Assembly (NCBI RefSeq): GCF_016920785.2
Contig: NW_024609881.1
Span: forward strand, 43,928,710 to 43,992,709
Direction of reading: 5' to 3'
Length of the DNA stretch: 64,000 nucleotides
Source: Ixodes scapularis
Lineage: Eukaryota > Arthropoda > Arachnida > Ixodida > Ixodidae
The notes below the pieces were generated by a model. It was not told where the DNA came from. It did no database searches and saw only the letters and a list, made by a program, of their open reading frames with translations. Both the position numbers and the translations under genes were made by a program. Position 1 is the stretch's first letter. Each line of letters begins with the position of its first letter. Of the stretch, positions 53,860-64,000 are shown in pieces.

Positions 53860-56800
53860 TCAGAAATAGCAACTATTCAATGTACATATAGACATATCGA
53901 GATACCACTAATAAATATTTATTAATCTCCAATATGTGACTTTGAACTAACTTTAGACAAACTAGACAACTTTCTTCGTTCTTTAAGAAATAAAAACACA
54001 ATATTCGGGGGGATTTTAATGCTAAACACGAACTATGGGGAGGTAAGGCCACAGACAATAAAGGAGAACTTTTAGATAAATTTGTAACAACACATCACCT
54101 TATTACTCTTAATACTAAACATTTTCCACCAACCTTTTAAACAAATAACGGTAAAAGTTGGATAGATTCAATGATTGTTTCAGGTGATATTCCAAATAAG
54201 ATATCTTACTGGGGAATATTAAATAAACAGTCTTTAAGCGATCATCAATATATTTCATTTGGCCTAATGTAATCAAAAACTCAACCACGGAGACAATTTA
54301 CCATAACTCGTTTAACAAGACATAATGAACTTATCAAATATGACTTTTGGTTAAAACCTGAATACTTTGTGATTTAACAGGGGATGTAATGGAGAATAAA
54401 TTGGATCAATTTTACCATGAATTTCACAAATGGATTAAAAATGAAAGACTTTTACAATTCTCCGTAATGCCGAATTAGGGCGCACCTCTTGGGGAGGAGA
54501 AGAGGAGGGACCGGAGGGGAGGGCATGCCCGTGTGACGTCATGAGGGTGACGTAACACGTGACGCTCTCCTTGTGACATCTTTGACGTCCTCCTCGTGAC
54601 CCTTGTGACGTCACTCGTGATCCTCGTGGCCCTCGTGACGTCAGTTGTGACCCTCGTGACGTCACACGTCACGTCATTGTGGGAAACATCCCATAATGCA
54701 TCGCCAGGTTACGCCGACGGCGACGCCGCTCAACACGAAACAGGGCACCTAAGAGCTGCGCTCTAAAAACTGTGAAAGAAATGTTAGATATAGCGCGAAT
54801 ACTACACCGTGGTGGAATTCAGAACTAAAAAAAATCAGAATGAAATTTAATACGTAACGCAGAAGACATCAAAGATGCAACAATACAGAACTAAAACCAC
54901 TATATGAAGAAAATATGATTTCAAAGAAACATTTAAAAAGAGAAAAAAACTTAGCTAAAATAACCTCATGAGGGAACTTTTATTATAAAAATACGAAAAT
55001 ATCACTATTTAGAGTTCCTCATAAAATCACATTAAAAAGGTTAAACACAACTTTTCACACCTTTAACAACCAAAACAGATAGAACCAGCACCACATCCTG
55101 CTAAAATCAGTAGGTCATATACTAGATAACCTTTTAAAAAGATGACGTATCCACACTTTGATATTTTAATTAATAGAGGAAATATAATAGTTGATCTCTC
55201 AGTAAATGCTCACATCAATCTATTCAATTACCAGGCAATAAATATCATCATCAATCGATCATTTATGTACAAAAACATCCCTTGGGGTGGGTAAAATTAC
55301 ATATCCTATAACAAAACAAATATGAGCATATCATCCAAAATTTTATATAAATATATTTTAAATATATTTATAACTTGTGTTCACAATCAGACTATTTTCC
55401 AAAGGTATGGAAAGTCGGCAAAGTAAATCTATTACATAAACCAGAACGTCAAAATATTCCTACAACCACATATAGACCAATCTGTTTAAATTCCCTACTT
55501 GGTGAAGTTTTAGAGCGACTACTTTAAAATAGACTATATTTTGCTTAGCAAATCAAACCTATTACACCCAAATAAATTTGGGTTTTCCCATAAGAAATCT
55601 TCCACTCCATATATCCATAAAATCAAACTATAACAAAAGGTTTGCACAGTAATCTTATTAGATTTTCAAGGAGAATTTGAATCGCTACGCTACCCTTTGA
55701 TTCGAGATTTCTGTCCACTAAATTTATACTCTTGAATCCGTTCACTCTTTATAATAGAACTATACACTATAATTTAAAACTTAGTACAATAAAAAGGAAA
55801 GTAACTTTGGGATGCCCACAGGGATCTCCACTATGCCCATTAATATTGAATACTGTAATACTTGACTTACTAAATGCTAACCTCCAAATGCATACGCTTA
55901 CATAGGCATTTGCAGAATATGTGGTGCTTGTAGTAGACGGATTCTCATGCCGGGAAATTCAAAAGCGCTCTGAAATTATTTTAAACAAAAGAACACAATG
56001 GGCAAAAGAAAGGTAGCATTTAATTACTCGAAATGTTGCTGCCTACAAATAGCTCCCGGAAACAAATACAAAAAGCACCTTCCGCGAACAAGTTCACAAC
56101 AATAAGTTAAAATACAAACAGGAATTGAAAATCTTAGGAATCATTTTTGACGCCAAATTCTCATATATTCCGCACGTAGCATATCTCAAAATAAAATACT
56201 TAAACACACATTTATTTAGCTCGTTTTCCTTTTGTGCAATGGGGGCTGAGCGGGAATCAAATTAGAAAAATTCATTTGGATTCAATAAAGCGAATAAAGT
56301 AAACGGTGAACCTGCACGGTGAAAAAAAGAACATAACAGTTATTTAAAACGAAATATTTTCTGCTCAAAGAAATCCCATATTAAAAATTTGCCAAGCTTA
56401 TCGCACTACGTCTAATATTAGTCTGCCAGCTCTATGTGATACCAAACCAATAACGATAACTTTCAATTTAGAAATATTTATGTTTAATGTATTTCAAGAA
56501 AGGAAAGCAATTAAATCTGAATTGTTATTACGACCCCAAACTATTCAATACTCCATGTACTTATCGTGCGTCCCAGCCTTACATCCTCAGTAGAATATAG
56601 GATATAAGATCCGAAAACATTCCAAGGAAACATAAACGCACTAAATACTTACACAGATGGTTCAGTCTGCCAATATTAATTTAGGGCAGCATATTGAAAA
56701 GTATAGCTTATATAAGCATAACACAATTTTCTATGGCAAAAGCATTCCCGAAAGCAACAGAATATTTATTAAATATGCATACAACACCAGACTCACATTT

Positions 56801-57440
56801 TTACCCAGAGTTTACAGAATTACGAGCATTAAGTAACCCTGTAAATCTAAACGAAATAATCAATATAACTAAAAATCAAATTTGAGTATTACATGCCGAA
56901 TTCAATACTCAATATTATTTCGTTGAAAGTCATTCCTATAATTTAGGTAATTTTTTAGCTGACATTTACGTGTCATCTGCTAGATGCAATTATGTATTTT
57001 AGCCCTTAAACAATAAAAACAACGGGTAAAAAAGAATTAACTTTAAATCCAATGGTATATGGAATGCTGTTTGGCAGAGAAAGAGAATAGAACGCACAAA
57101 TCTTCAATGGATTCCTTCGGTTTATAGTATTCCCTCATTTTTCCCTTTATGTATTGTTCAACACAATTATTAACAAATCATGTTAGGTGTCCATTTAATT
57201 CCTCTAGACTTAATATCAAGAACCACGACACATGTTTCTGTTGTATATGCAAGGCAATGATATAAAGCATTACTTTTTAACGCGCCCGAATCTAAGAAAA
57301 CAAGCGAATTCATTGAATATTACAAACCTAAATGCAGCTCAGTAACAAAACTTAATTCACTCAATCTGGAATGTGAAAATAATGGTTGAAATGATAGCAA
57401 TAATATGATAGAATAAATAAAGAAAACACTTGGAGAGAGG
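53860..57440 (+). pseudogene. Heavily decayed R1/I-like LINE with RNase H
   Basis: Plus-strand fragments in order: endonuclease (GDFNAKHELWGG near 54010, NGKSWIDSMIV near 54150, LSDHQYISF near 54237), linker with PWWNSELKKI (near 54810), RT (TLGCPQGSPLCPLILNTVIL near 55806-55865, followed by a damaged AFAEYV in place of YADD near 55910, then LKILGIIFDAKFSYIPHV near 56125) and an RNase H start NTYTDGS (near 56645). Stops and frameshifts occur every few tens of codons and base composition is very AT-rich, so this is an old copy. GCPQGSP and RNase H support the R1/I side. It is interrupted by a TIR element at 54473-54772. Confidence 0.7.
54473..54772. mobile_element. Short-TIR element with CRE-like array (short copy)
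   Basis: Ends AGGGCGCACCTCTTGGGGAG and AGAGCTGCGCTCT match the inverted ends of 2463-3237. The middle repeats GTGACGTCA/CCTCGTGAC words (54535-54680), and GACGGCGACGCCGCTCAAC is the inverted leader. It splits the R1/I-like LINE, so it is younger than that LINE. Confidence 0.65.
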
Positions 57441-57449
57441 AATTCCAAA

Positions 57450-58319
57450 TATATATAATAAAAAGGGGCAAATATATTTTTAAAACATAAAACCTATTAT
57501 TATTTAACAATTATAAAGCATCATATTTTCACGTAAATAATGCAAAAAAACGGTACGAACAGAAGAAAACTTAAAAAAAAACAAGCTTACTTTGGAATGG
57601 TTAGAAACAAAGTCCTGAAAAGGACATACAATTGAGATCAAAGGCATGCCCAAAGAAAAAATTTGGTAATATCGGAGAACGAAACATCCAAGGCTACTTT
57701 TTTTCTATAAACCAACATACCAAATTGCATGCAAGAACGAAAGAAAGATCCCAGCGTTTACCAACTCCAGAAGTGCAGACAAATTCCGCAGCCTTGAGCA
57801 CCCAGTAAGTTTTAAAAAATATGCATTCCCAAGGAAGATCTTTTTAAAGGGGGGTTGCAACGATTGCCGTATTGCGGTCAAAAATTTGTGGAAGTCGCCC
57901 TCATTCTGAATTAAAGATCAGAAAACCGATTTTTCGTGCGTGTCCTAGTTGTTCCGTCGATTAAAGAAGATAAATATGGGCATTTCTGGCACCCCTCAAC
58001 TCACTTCCAGTTTTCAGGGTCACACCTGATCGCACTCGTAGTGACGTAATTCGGGGTGCCGCATACGTGGCTTGCACATGACGTCATTTCCGATTCCCTC
58101 CAGAGAAAAGGGGAAGAAGGAGCTTCCTCTTATCAGGATCCTCCTTTGTGCCTCCCGGATATACACAGACGTCGCTATTCTCCTCCCAGAAGATTATAGA
58201 AGATAAACCCGTCACCCAAAATTCTTACAAAAGCAGCTTCCCTCTCCTCCTTTTACATGGTGGTAAAAAGTATGCGATGTGACGTCAGTGCAAGGAGCCT
58301 ATAGACCTTTCCAAAAAGA
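57450..58319. other. AT-rich to GC-rich transition, no gene recognised
   Basis: 57841-58130 contains a GGGGGGTTGCAACGATTGCC word and two CRE octamers nearby (58079-58086, 58280-58287). No element border was proved. Confidence 0.4.
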
Positions 58320-59239
58320 GCGCTCTGGCTGCCGCCATTTTGCGAATTGAGCGACCCCTATCAGCCAGAAATCTCTGGCACCCGCCTGAGCTGTGGAAAC
58401 CCGGTCAGCGTGACTCCCCACCTGCATTTTGCATTCGCAGTTCGCCGGCTTTTCTTGGAAGTTTTTATTTTATTCGCCTGTTTAGGATGCTTACCATTTG
58501 TATGTTATCTTCCACTGTGAGAACCGGGGAACACCAGGGCTCGTAGCCCGCTCGGGCTTCGCAGGAAACGAACGAAGAGAGCGAACGTCAAGCAGCCCGC
58601 GACGCAGGCAGTTCGACGTTCTTGGAGGATTATTTCCGTCGAGATAATCTCCAAAAAGCCTTCCAGGCTGTGTTCCGGGTCTTCGCAAAAGCTAGCTGAT
58701 AGGATCGGGTCCGGGGTGGGGCGACGGAGTAAGCACGTTCGTTCATTTGCTGTGAAGCTGTGCAAAAAAGGAGCTCTCTTCTACATGTTCCCCAAAACAC
58801 GCCGGATTGCGTCCGATCGTCGTGAAGTGACTATCCTCGACACTGTATATTGGACATTCTGTATTATTCGAGACATTTCTCAAATCCTGTTCGGATAACG
58901 CGGCACCGAGGGGTACGTACAATATATTTTTTGTTCGATTGATGAGACTCATTGAATTTTATGTTGTGGGCGGGGAATATCCATGCAGTACGGATATCCT
59001 GTGTGGTCAAACATTTTGACCTTTATAGATTGACACGGCTGAGTGTACGGTGCCGTAAAACAATGAACATAAAATGAAACAAACATTCCAGTTGCATTTG
59101 TACTGTAGCGCACGGACTCACCAAAACAGCTTTCATTTCTTTGTTTTTGTTCCCAAAAAAAGAGCACTGCTTTCTTAAAGACTCTATAATTTATGCTCGC
59201 CACAGAATACAAGATAAAAAAGAAAACGCGGCAATTCAG
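58320..59239. other. Promoter-like GC-rich DNA and unassigned frames
   Basis: 58330-58420 has GCCGCCATTTTG and other housekeeping-promoter-like words. Plus frame 58716-58898 (MGRRSKHVRSFAVKLCKKGA) and minus frame 58505-58765 have protein-like stretches but no motif or splice signals that I can support. A small host exon cannot be excluded. Confidence 0.35.
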
Positions 59240-59365
59240 CCGCCACCAGCGTCCGGAACTGCGCCAACGCAGGCTGCCCCAGCCTTTTGACGAGAAACTC
59301 CACAGCTCAGCACAGTCGGGCAACACTGACGTACACTCTCAAAACAGAGAAAAGCAGAGAACAGA

Positions 59366-60433
59366 ATGACGGCAAAACTCGAGGATGAAAGGACACGAAG
59401 AGTGGTGGCTGAGACCAGGCTGATGGAGGTACTAAATACAGAGATGAAAGAGAGGAGAAACACACGGGGCGACACTGACTCAATCGGGAGTGTGCAGGTG
59501 GCGGTTGATAGAAGAGACGACGGAAACGGGCCCCTAAAACGGGATGGTGAGGAGGTCAAGGCGAGGAGAGAAAGTGGCACGGAAAACGGCGCACGCAAGA
59601 AGAAAAGCAACAACAAGTCACGAGAGTCAGTCAACAGGGGCCAACTAATGCCAAGGGAGAGGCAGGAGAACACCAACACTCCTGAGATGGGGAGAATCGA
59701 AACAGAACAGCTTAAGAGAAGTGGCAGTGAGGCCAACGCCGCAGATAAGAGGGAAACGTGGGAAGCGAGCCATACAAGTGACAGGAGTGTATTAGTGGTG
59801 GGTGACACAGGAGCATACAAAATGAAGAGAAAGGTACTCAAGGCAGTCGACTATGACAAGCGGGTCTACTTTGCAACTAAACCCGGGGCCCAGCTGAAAG
59901 AAACGATGGCTCGGGCGGAAAGGGATCACAGAATATGGCAAGCAGGAACAGGAATGGTTGTCATTCATGCAGGGAGTATGGATATGCGGGGAGAAGTGAC
60001 GGCACAGAGTGCCATAAATGAACTGGAAGAACAACTGAAGAGATGTCAGATGTCACCGGAACATCAGTATGTGGTATGTGCAGTTCCAGTAGAAAGTAAT
60101 GTAGGCCCAACAAAAGAAAAAAGCATACAAATGAACACGCTCACGAAAGAAATGACACAGCGGTTGGGCCCTAGAGTGGAGTTTGTGGATGTCAACATAC
60201 CTGCTGGTGAGGACCAGGGAGACACTCACAATGGTGAGGGAGCAGAAGAGATGGGACGAAGCCTAGGCATCAAGATTGAGGCTTTTTTAGGCTCAATGCC
60301 AGACAACAAGGGTATGGCATCACAAACAAGGACGCAGGGAAGAAGCATCAGGAAACAAGGATGGCCCCACAGGTTGCAGAAGATCGAGGAACAGCTCCAA
60401 CGGATGCACCAGCAACAGGGGAGACAATATTGA
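59366..60433 (+). CDS. LINE ORF1: coiled-coil and SGNH-like domain
   Basis: This uninterrupted 355-codon frame is the longest in the window apart from ORF2. Residues 1-130 are charged and probably coiled-coil (AKLEDERTRRVVAETRLMEV), then Lys/Arg-rich. Residues ~142-290 look like an SGNH (GDSL) hydrolase: SVLVVGDTGAYKMKR at block I, MVVIHAGSMDM in the position of the GTND block, VVCAVPVES, MNTLTKEMTQRLGPRVEFVD and a DTHNGEGAEEMGRSL segment where the final Asp-x2-His normally sits. The nucleophile Ser of GDS is Thr here and GTND is replaced, so esterase activity is doubtful. A C-terminal basic tail ends QQQGRQY. SGNH-type ORF1 proteins in CR1-like LINEs are thought to act as RNA or membrane-associated chaperones. 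The ATG is chosen because upstream codons hold stops. Confidence 0.7.
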   Translation: MTAKLEDERTRRVVAETRLMEVLNTEMKERRNTRGDTDSIGSVQVAVDRRDDGNGPLKRDGEEVKARRESGTENGARKKKSNNKSRESVNRGQLMPRERQENTNTPEMGRIETEQLKRSGSEANAADKRETWEASHTSDRSVLVVGDTGAYKMKRKVLKAVDYDKRVYFATKPGAQLKETMARAERDHRIWQAGTGMVVIHAGSMDMRGEVTAQSAINELEEQLKRCQMSPEHQYVVCAVPVESNVGPTKEKSIQMNTLTKEMTQRLGPRVEFVDVNIPAGEDQGDTHNGEGAEEMGRSLGIKIEAFLGSMPDNKGMASQTRTQGRSIRKQGWPHRLQKIEEQLQRMHQQQGRQY

Positions 60434-63400
60434 GAGGGCACAGGGGAAAAGCGAAGGGCATGGCAGTGAGAGGAGAAAAGCTACAAGAGGCACACATACA
60501 AAACCCAAGACGAACCATGCGGGAAAAAAGAAAACACAACGACTCGGAGAATACGTCCCCCATATTACAAGAGGAAAAAAAGTTAGCTAGTGAGGAGTTG
60601 ACAGATGCGGACAGCTGGATGGACGGGGCGGGGGTGGAAAATCCACAACCAAAGGAAACGGTAGAGACAAGGATGCAGCCAAAAAAGGCAAGAAAGCGAA
60701 CACGCAGGGGACAGAGGAGAACGCGACAAACTCTGGCTTTCCTGAACATGCAAGGAGGGAGAAAAGCAGCGAAATGGGAGAAGCTGTACGCTTCAATGGA
60801 AGAGGAGAGTCTTGTGGGAGTGTGACTGGTGGAAACCCACCTGAGGAATTCGGAAGTACCACCAGCACATGAGAAATTCACTTGGCAGGGCCAGAACAGA
60901 AGAGGTGGGGAGCGAAAAGGGGGAGTTGTGGGCTTTCTGGGGACGGCTACAGGCGAATGGGAAAGGCAAAGGGAAAGCTGTGTGGAGCACCTGTGGATGA
61001 CAGGGAAGCTAGGGAAGAAGTAGGTGGCAATCGGAATAGTGTACCTCTGGACTGGTAACAAATCCGAGGAAGCAAACAAGGCACAACTGGCCTGTCTACA
61101 GAAGGACGTGGAAGAACTGAACTTACCCATCATCATACTTGGAGACTTTAACGCGCATATAGAGGAACTGGATGAGAGGACAGATAAGATGGGTCGGGAA
61201 CTCCTATTTTGGATGGAAAAAATGGGACTAGTGATGGTGAACGGGACAGAAAAAAGTAAAGGGAAGATCACATGGGCAGTTCGAGAACGTTCCTCATGCA
61301 TAGACTACTGTCTCATGTCTCCAACTTTATATGAAAACCTAACAGAGATGACAATAGACGAGACTGGCGGAGCGAGTCTTGGAAGTGATCACCGCCGACT
61401 GACATTGGAGTTTGGGGCAACCAAATTAAGACAGTCACCGATGCCAAGGACACCCAAGGGGCTAACCAGTAGGGAAATGGAGAGAGTGGTGGAGGAGCTG
61501 GAAAAGGAGGCGGAGGATGAACCCATACGACAGTACACAGACGTGGTGAATTGGATGTGCAAGTGGATTACAAAGGTCAAAGGAATAAGGAGTGGACACC
61601 GAAAACGGAGACAAAGGAGTAAGAGATGGTGGGACACAGAAGTGGAAGAGGCAAGAAAACGGAGGAGAGCAGCATCCAGGAAGCACGGTGAAGCAGTCAA
61701 AATGAGGGCACGGAGAGAGGATATTCTCAAAGCATGGGAAGAATACCAGGAAAAAAAGATTGAGTTCTCGACTATGGTGCAAAGAAAGATGAAGAAGGTG
61801 GACAGACAACTGCTTGAGGAATTGCGAAGCAGTGGCAGAGATGCCCCAAGAAAGTTCTGGCAACATGTCAGGGGCGAAGAGAGATGGGCAGAGCCTAACC
61901 CGACAACAATAAGGGATGCCACAAGCGGAGTAGTCCTGACTGGACAGGAATGTATCCGGCACATCGCTCTAGCAATGACGGAGAGCTTCGAACAACCAGA
62001 TGCAGTAAGACAGAGTGACCCCCTCAGAGACAGCACGAGAAGTACCCAACAGCGCCGAGCTATATCCCAGGGCGAGTTGAACAGGGCCATGCAACGCATG
62101 GATGGTCATACGGCAACGGGTCTAGATGACATTCCAGCAGGCCTTCTGAAGAAAATGGGAGGAAAGTCCAGGGAACGGCTCCGAGAGGGTCTCTCCTGTG
62201 TGATGGAAACAGGTGACATACCGGAGGACTGGAAAAGATCCCGGGTCAGGATGCTATACAAGGGGAAGGAGACAAGCTCATCCTGAAAAACCATCGTCCG
62301 ATAACAGTGACCTCGGTGCTCTACCGGATTTTCATGCATGTACTGAAGGAGCGCCTACAGAGCTGGGCTGAGCATGAGGGCATACTCGGGGAACTCCAAA
62401 ACGGATTTCGCAAGGGAAGGAGGCTGGAGGACAACCTGTTCATAATCACTCAGGCTATGGAGATCGCCAACCACGAGCAGAGGCCCCCATACCTCGGTTT
62501 CTTGGACATCTCCAAGGCTTATGACTCTGTGAACCATTCGCTGCTCTGGAGGGTATTGGAGGAGTTGGGAATACCTGTGGAATGGAGGGACCTGCTCCAA
62601 CAGATATACAGAGACAACAGCATAGTGGTTCAGTGGGGGGCAGAGTTCACCAAGCCCATAAAGGCCACAAAAGGACTGAGACAGGGGTGCCCGCTTTCAC
62701 CACTTCTGTTTATGTTGTACATTGCAGGACTCGAGAGAGCACTGGAGGACAGTCGCTTGGGTTTCAGGATTTGCTATGGTGAAGAGGGGAGGCAAGTGAA
62801 TGAATGAATGAATGAATGAATGTTTATTTTTTTCCGGAATCAACCGAAATGGAGACAGAGACTAAAGGCTCAAAGCCTGACAAAGGTCCCTGTCCCCAAA
62901 GCAGCGCTTTCCAGCAGCACACAGTTTACAAAGTTAACGCTTAGTATTAAACACTATATTCATTTTTTGAATATACCAGAAAAACAACTAGTTATTACAT
63001 GCAAATTCAAATAATAAGGGGTTATCACTGCCCACCATGAGTGTCCTGAGATCCCTTTTAAATTTACCAAAATTGTTATTAAAATTTATGTGGTCTTTAA
63101 TGTTATTCAGAGCTTTACTGACTTGATATTTCATTGTTTGTGTTCCATAATTTGTACGGGTCTGAGGGGGCCGCCTATATGTGTGTCGAAGAGGGTATGC
63201 ATGCGTTACGTCACTTAAATCCGTCACATATAGTTTTTGTCTGTGAATCAGTTGTAATAATTTAAAATAATATATCTGATTCACCTTAAGAATGCCATAT
63301 TTTTTAAAAAGTGGTGCAGTATGCAGGTCTTGTATTTTACCCTTATAATTTTCAAGTAAGCGCAACATTTTTTTCTGCAGTGTGAGCAACGAGTTATAGT

Positions 63401-64000
63401 TTGTGGTCGATGTCGTGCCCCACACTAGAAGACAATAACAGAGCTTAGAGTAAAAGAGCGAATAATATAAGTTTTTCTTTAGCCATGTTGGTATAAGGTT
63501 CCCTATTTTATATAGGCATCCAACCGACCGTGAAAGCTCGGAACTTAATTTATTCACGTGTGGATCAGAGGATCCCTGCCTTGATTTATGCAGATGACGT
63601 GGTACTTATGGCGGGGTCCTTGGAGGAACTTCAGGAATTACTGGACATCTGTGGAAATGAGGGAACCACCCTGGGGCTAACGTTCAACCCCAGCAAGTCT
63701 GGAGTCCTTGGGGCGGGGGTGGAGCAACAGGAAACAGAGGGTGCCTCTACGCAGCTGTCGCAGAGAGTGAACATCCAGGGCCAAGAGATAGAGTGGAGGA
63801 CCGAATATAAGTACCTGGGAGTGACGCTGCAGTCGGGACAAAAGTACCTCGAACAACATGAGGCCGAGCTGCGGACCACGGCGAACAAACGCAAGGGCTA
63901 CCTGGGATGCAGGGGAATGTGGAGCTCCAGCCGATACGAGACGGTGCGGGCACTCTGGAAAATGGTGGCGGTGCCGGGTTTGACCTTTGCCAATGCCGTA
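60361..64000 (+). pseudogene. LINE ORF2: AP endonuclease and reverse transcriptase, damaged
   Basis: In frame from 60361: LAFLNMQGGRKAAKWEKL (EN start), TGA at 60823-60825, VETHLRNSE, TAG at 61021-61023, then IIILGDFNAHIEELDERTD, SCIDYCLMSP and GSDHRRLTLEF, so every EN motif (N, E, GDFN, SDH) is still visible. RT follows: GHTATGLDDIPAGLL-like segment, EDWKRSRVRMLYKGK, frameshift at ~62266, then HRPITVTSVLYRIFMHVLK, NGFRKGRRLEDNLF, FLDISKAYDSVNHSLLWRVL, GLRQGCPLSPLLFMLYIAGL. After the nested insertion it resumes at 63563 with IPALIYADDVVLMAGS (catalytic Asp pair) and YKYLGVTLQSG. Only two stops, one frameshift and one insertion interrupt ~1200 codons, so it is a fairly young copy. Confidence 0.85.
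62799..63559 (-). mobile_element. 5'-truncated CR1/L2-like LINE nested in ORF2
   Basis: On the minus strand 63557-62988 encodes a RT C-terminal region (CLYKIGNLIPTWLKKNLYYS, SKLCYCLLVWGTT, KKMLRLLENYKG, RTNYGTQTMKYQVSKALN), similar in layout to 41200-40770. A 3' UTR and (CATT)n tail close it at ~62799-62822. The outer ORF reads continuously if the block is removed, with GTG present on both sides (62796-62798 and 63560-63562), giving a very short target duplication. Confidence 0.85.

Larger units (their letters stand above)
59240..64000 (+). mobile_element. Two-ORF LINE, best preserved in the window, runs off the edge
   Basis: ORF1 (59366-60433) and ORF2 (from ~60361) overlap by ~70 nt on the + strand. 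ORF2 holds a full AP endonuclease and RT. It is damaged by two stops, one frameshift and a nested LINE (62799-63559), and continues past 64000. The clade is not assigned: an SGNH ORF1 points to the CR1/L2 side, the RT wording is of a type I cannot place firmly. Confidence 0.8.

Noticed and set aside
59236..59841. 201-residue hydrophobic minus-strand frame opposite LINE ORF1
   Set aside because: It is the antisense shadow of the Lys/Glu-rich coding strand, which is the supported frame.
60348..62099. Minus-strand frames up to 317 residues opposite LINE ORF2
   Set aside because: Antisense shadows; the + strand shows ordered endonuclease and RT motifs in the same interval.

Overview
The window reads as gene-poor nuclear DNA of an arthropod, most likely a chelicerate and probably a hard tick. 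The basis is indirect. Decayed LINEs of several clades, Penelope-like elements (PLEs) with GIY-YIG endonucleases, a Ty3/gypsy pol and many small inverted-repeat DNA elements are packed against a few spliced exons. There are no operons, no long host reading frames and no rRNA or functional tRNA genes. The species is not determined by anything I can see.

Host signal is sparse. The clearest gene is on the + strand: a signal-peptide exon (10525-10606) followed by two near-identical 81-nt exons (14311-14391 and 17030-17110). Both have the same phase and encode a short Cys-containing secreted segment, so this is a tandemly duplicated cassette exon; later exons are not found. Other candidates are a first coding exon on the minus strand (33970-34144, clean donor), a degenerate THAP-like zinc-finger exon (8780-8986, minus) and a TATA box with a tiny first exon (48326-48398).

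Layout. 1-8.8 kb: repeats (a TIR element carrying a CRE-like tandem array, a ~510 bp dispersed direct repeat, a ~188 bp tandem array). 8.8-18.2 kb: THAP remnant, the secreted-protein gene and insertions in its introns (PLE, LINE endonuclease fragment, three MITEs, a tRNA-like SINE head). 18.2-28 kb: AT-rich desert, SGNH-hydrolase pseudogene, a long hairpin, a TTAA-flanked element, and GTGAG minisatellites. 28-31.6 kb: decayed gypsy pol split by an inverted PLE repeat pair, then PLE-like repeats. 32.2-37.4 kb: one Jockey-like LINE (minus) with two nested insertions. 37.4-38.4 kb: broken gene with an internally repeated domain. 40.3-43.3 kb: CR1/L2-like LINE (minus). 46.4-47.3 kb: foldback repeat split by a LINE 3' end. 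48.3-53.7 kb: candidate promoter, a ~3 kb foldback element with ~1 kb arms, and a second TTAA element. 53.9-57.4 kb: very decayed R1/I-like LINE. 59.2-64.0 kb: the best-preserved element, a LINE with an SGNH-type ORF1 and an endonuclease/RT ORF2 interrupted by a further LINE.

The pieces do not form a pathway; the main story is nested insertion into the introns and flanks of a few genes. The best leads are the duplicated cassette exon, the large foldback element with internally duplicated arms, the repeated-domain gene at 37.4 kb, the exon carried inside a putative DNA transposon at 33.5-34.7 kb, and the excess of the CRE octamer TGACGTCA.
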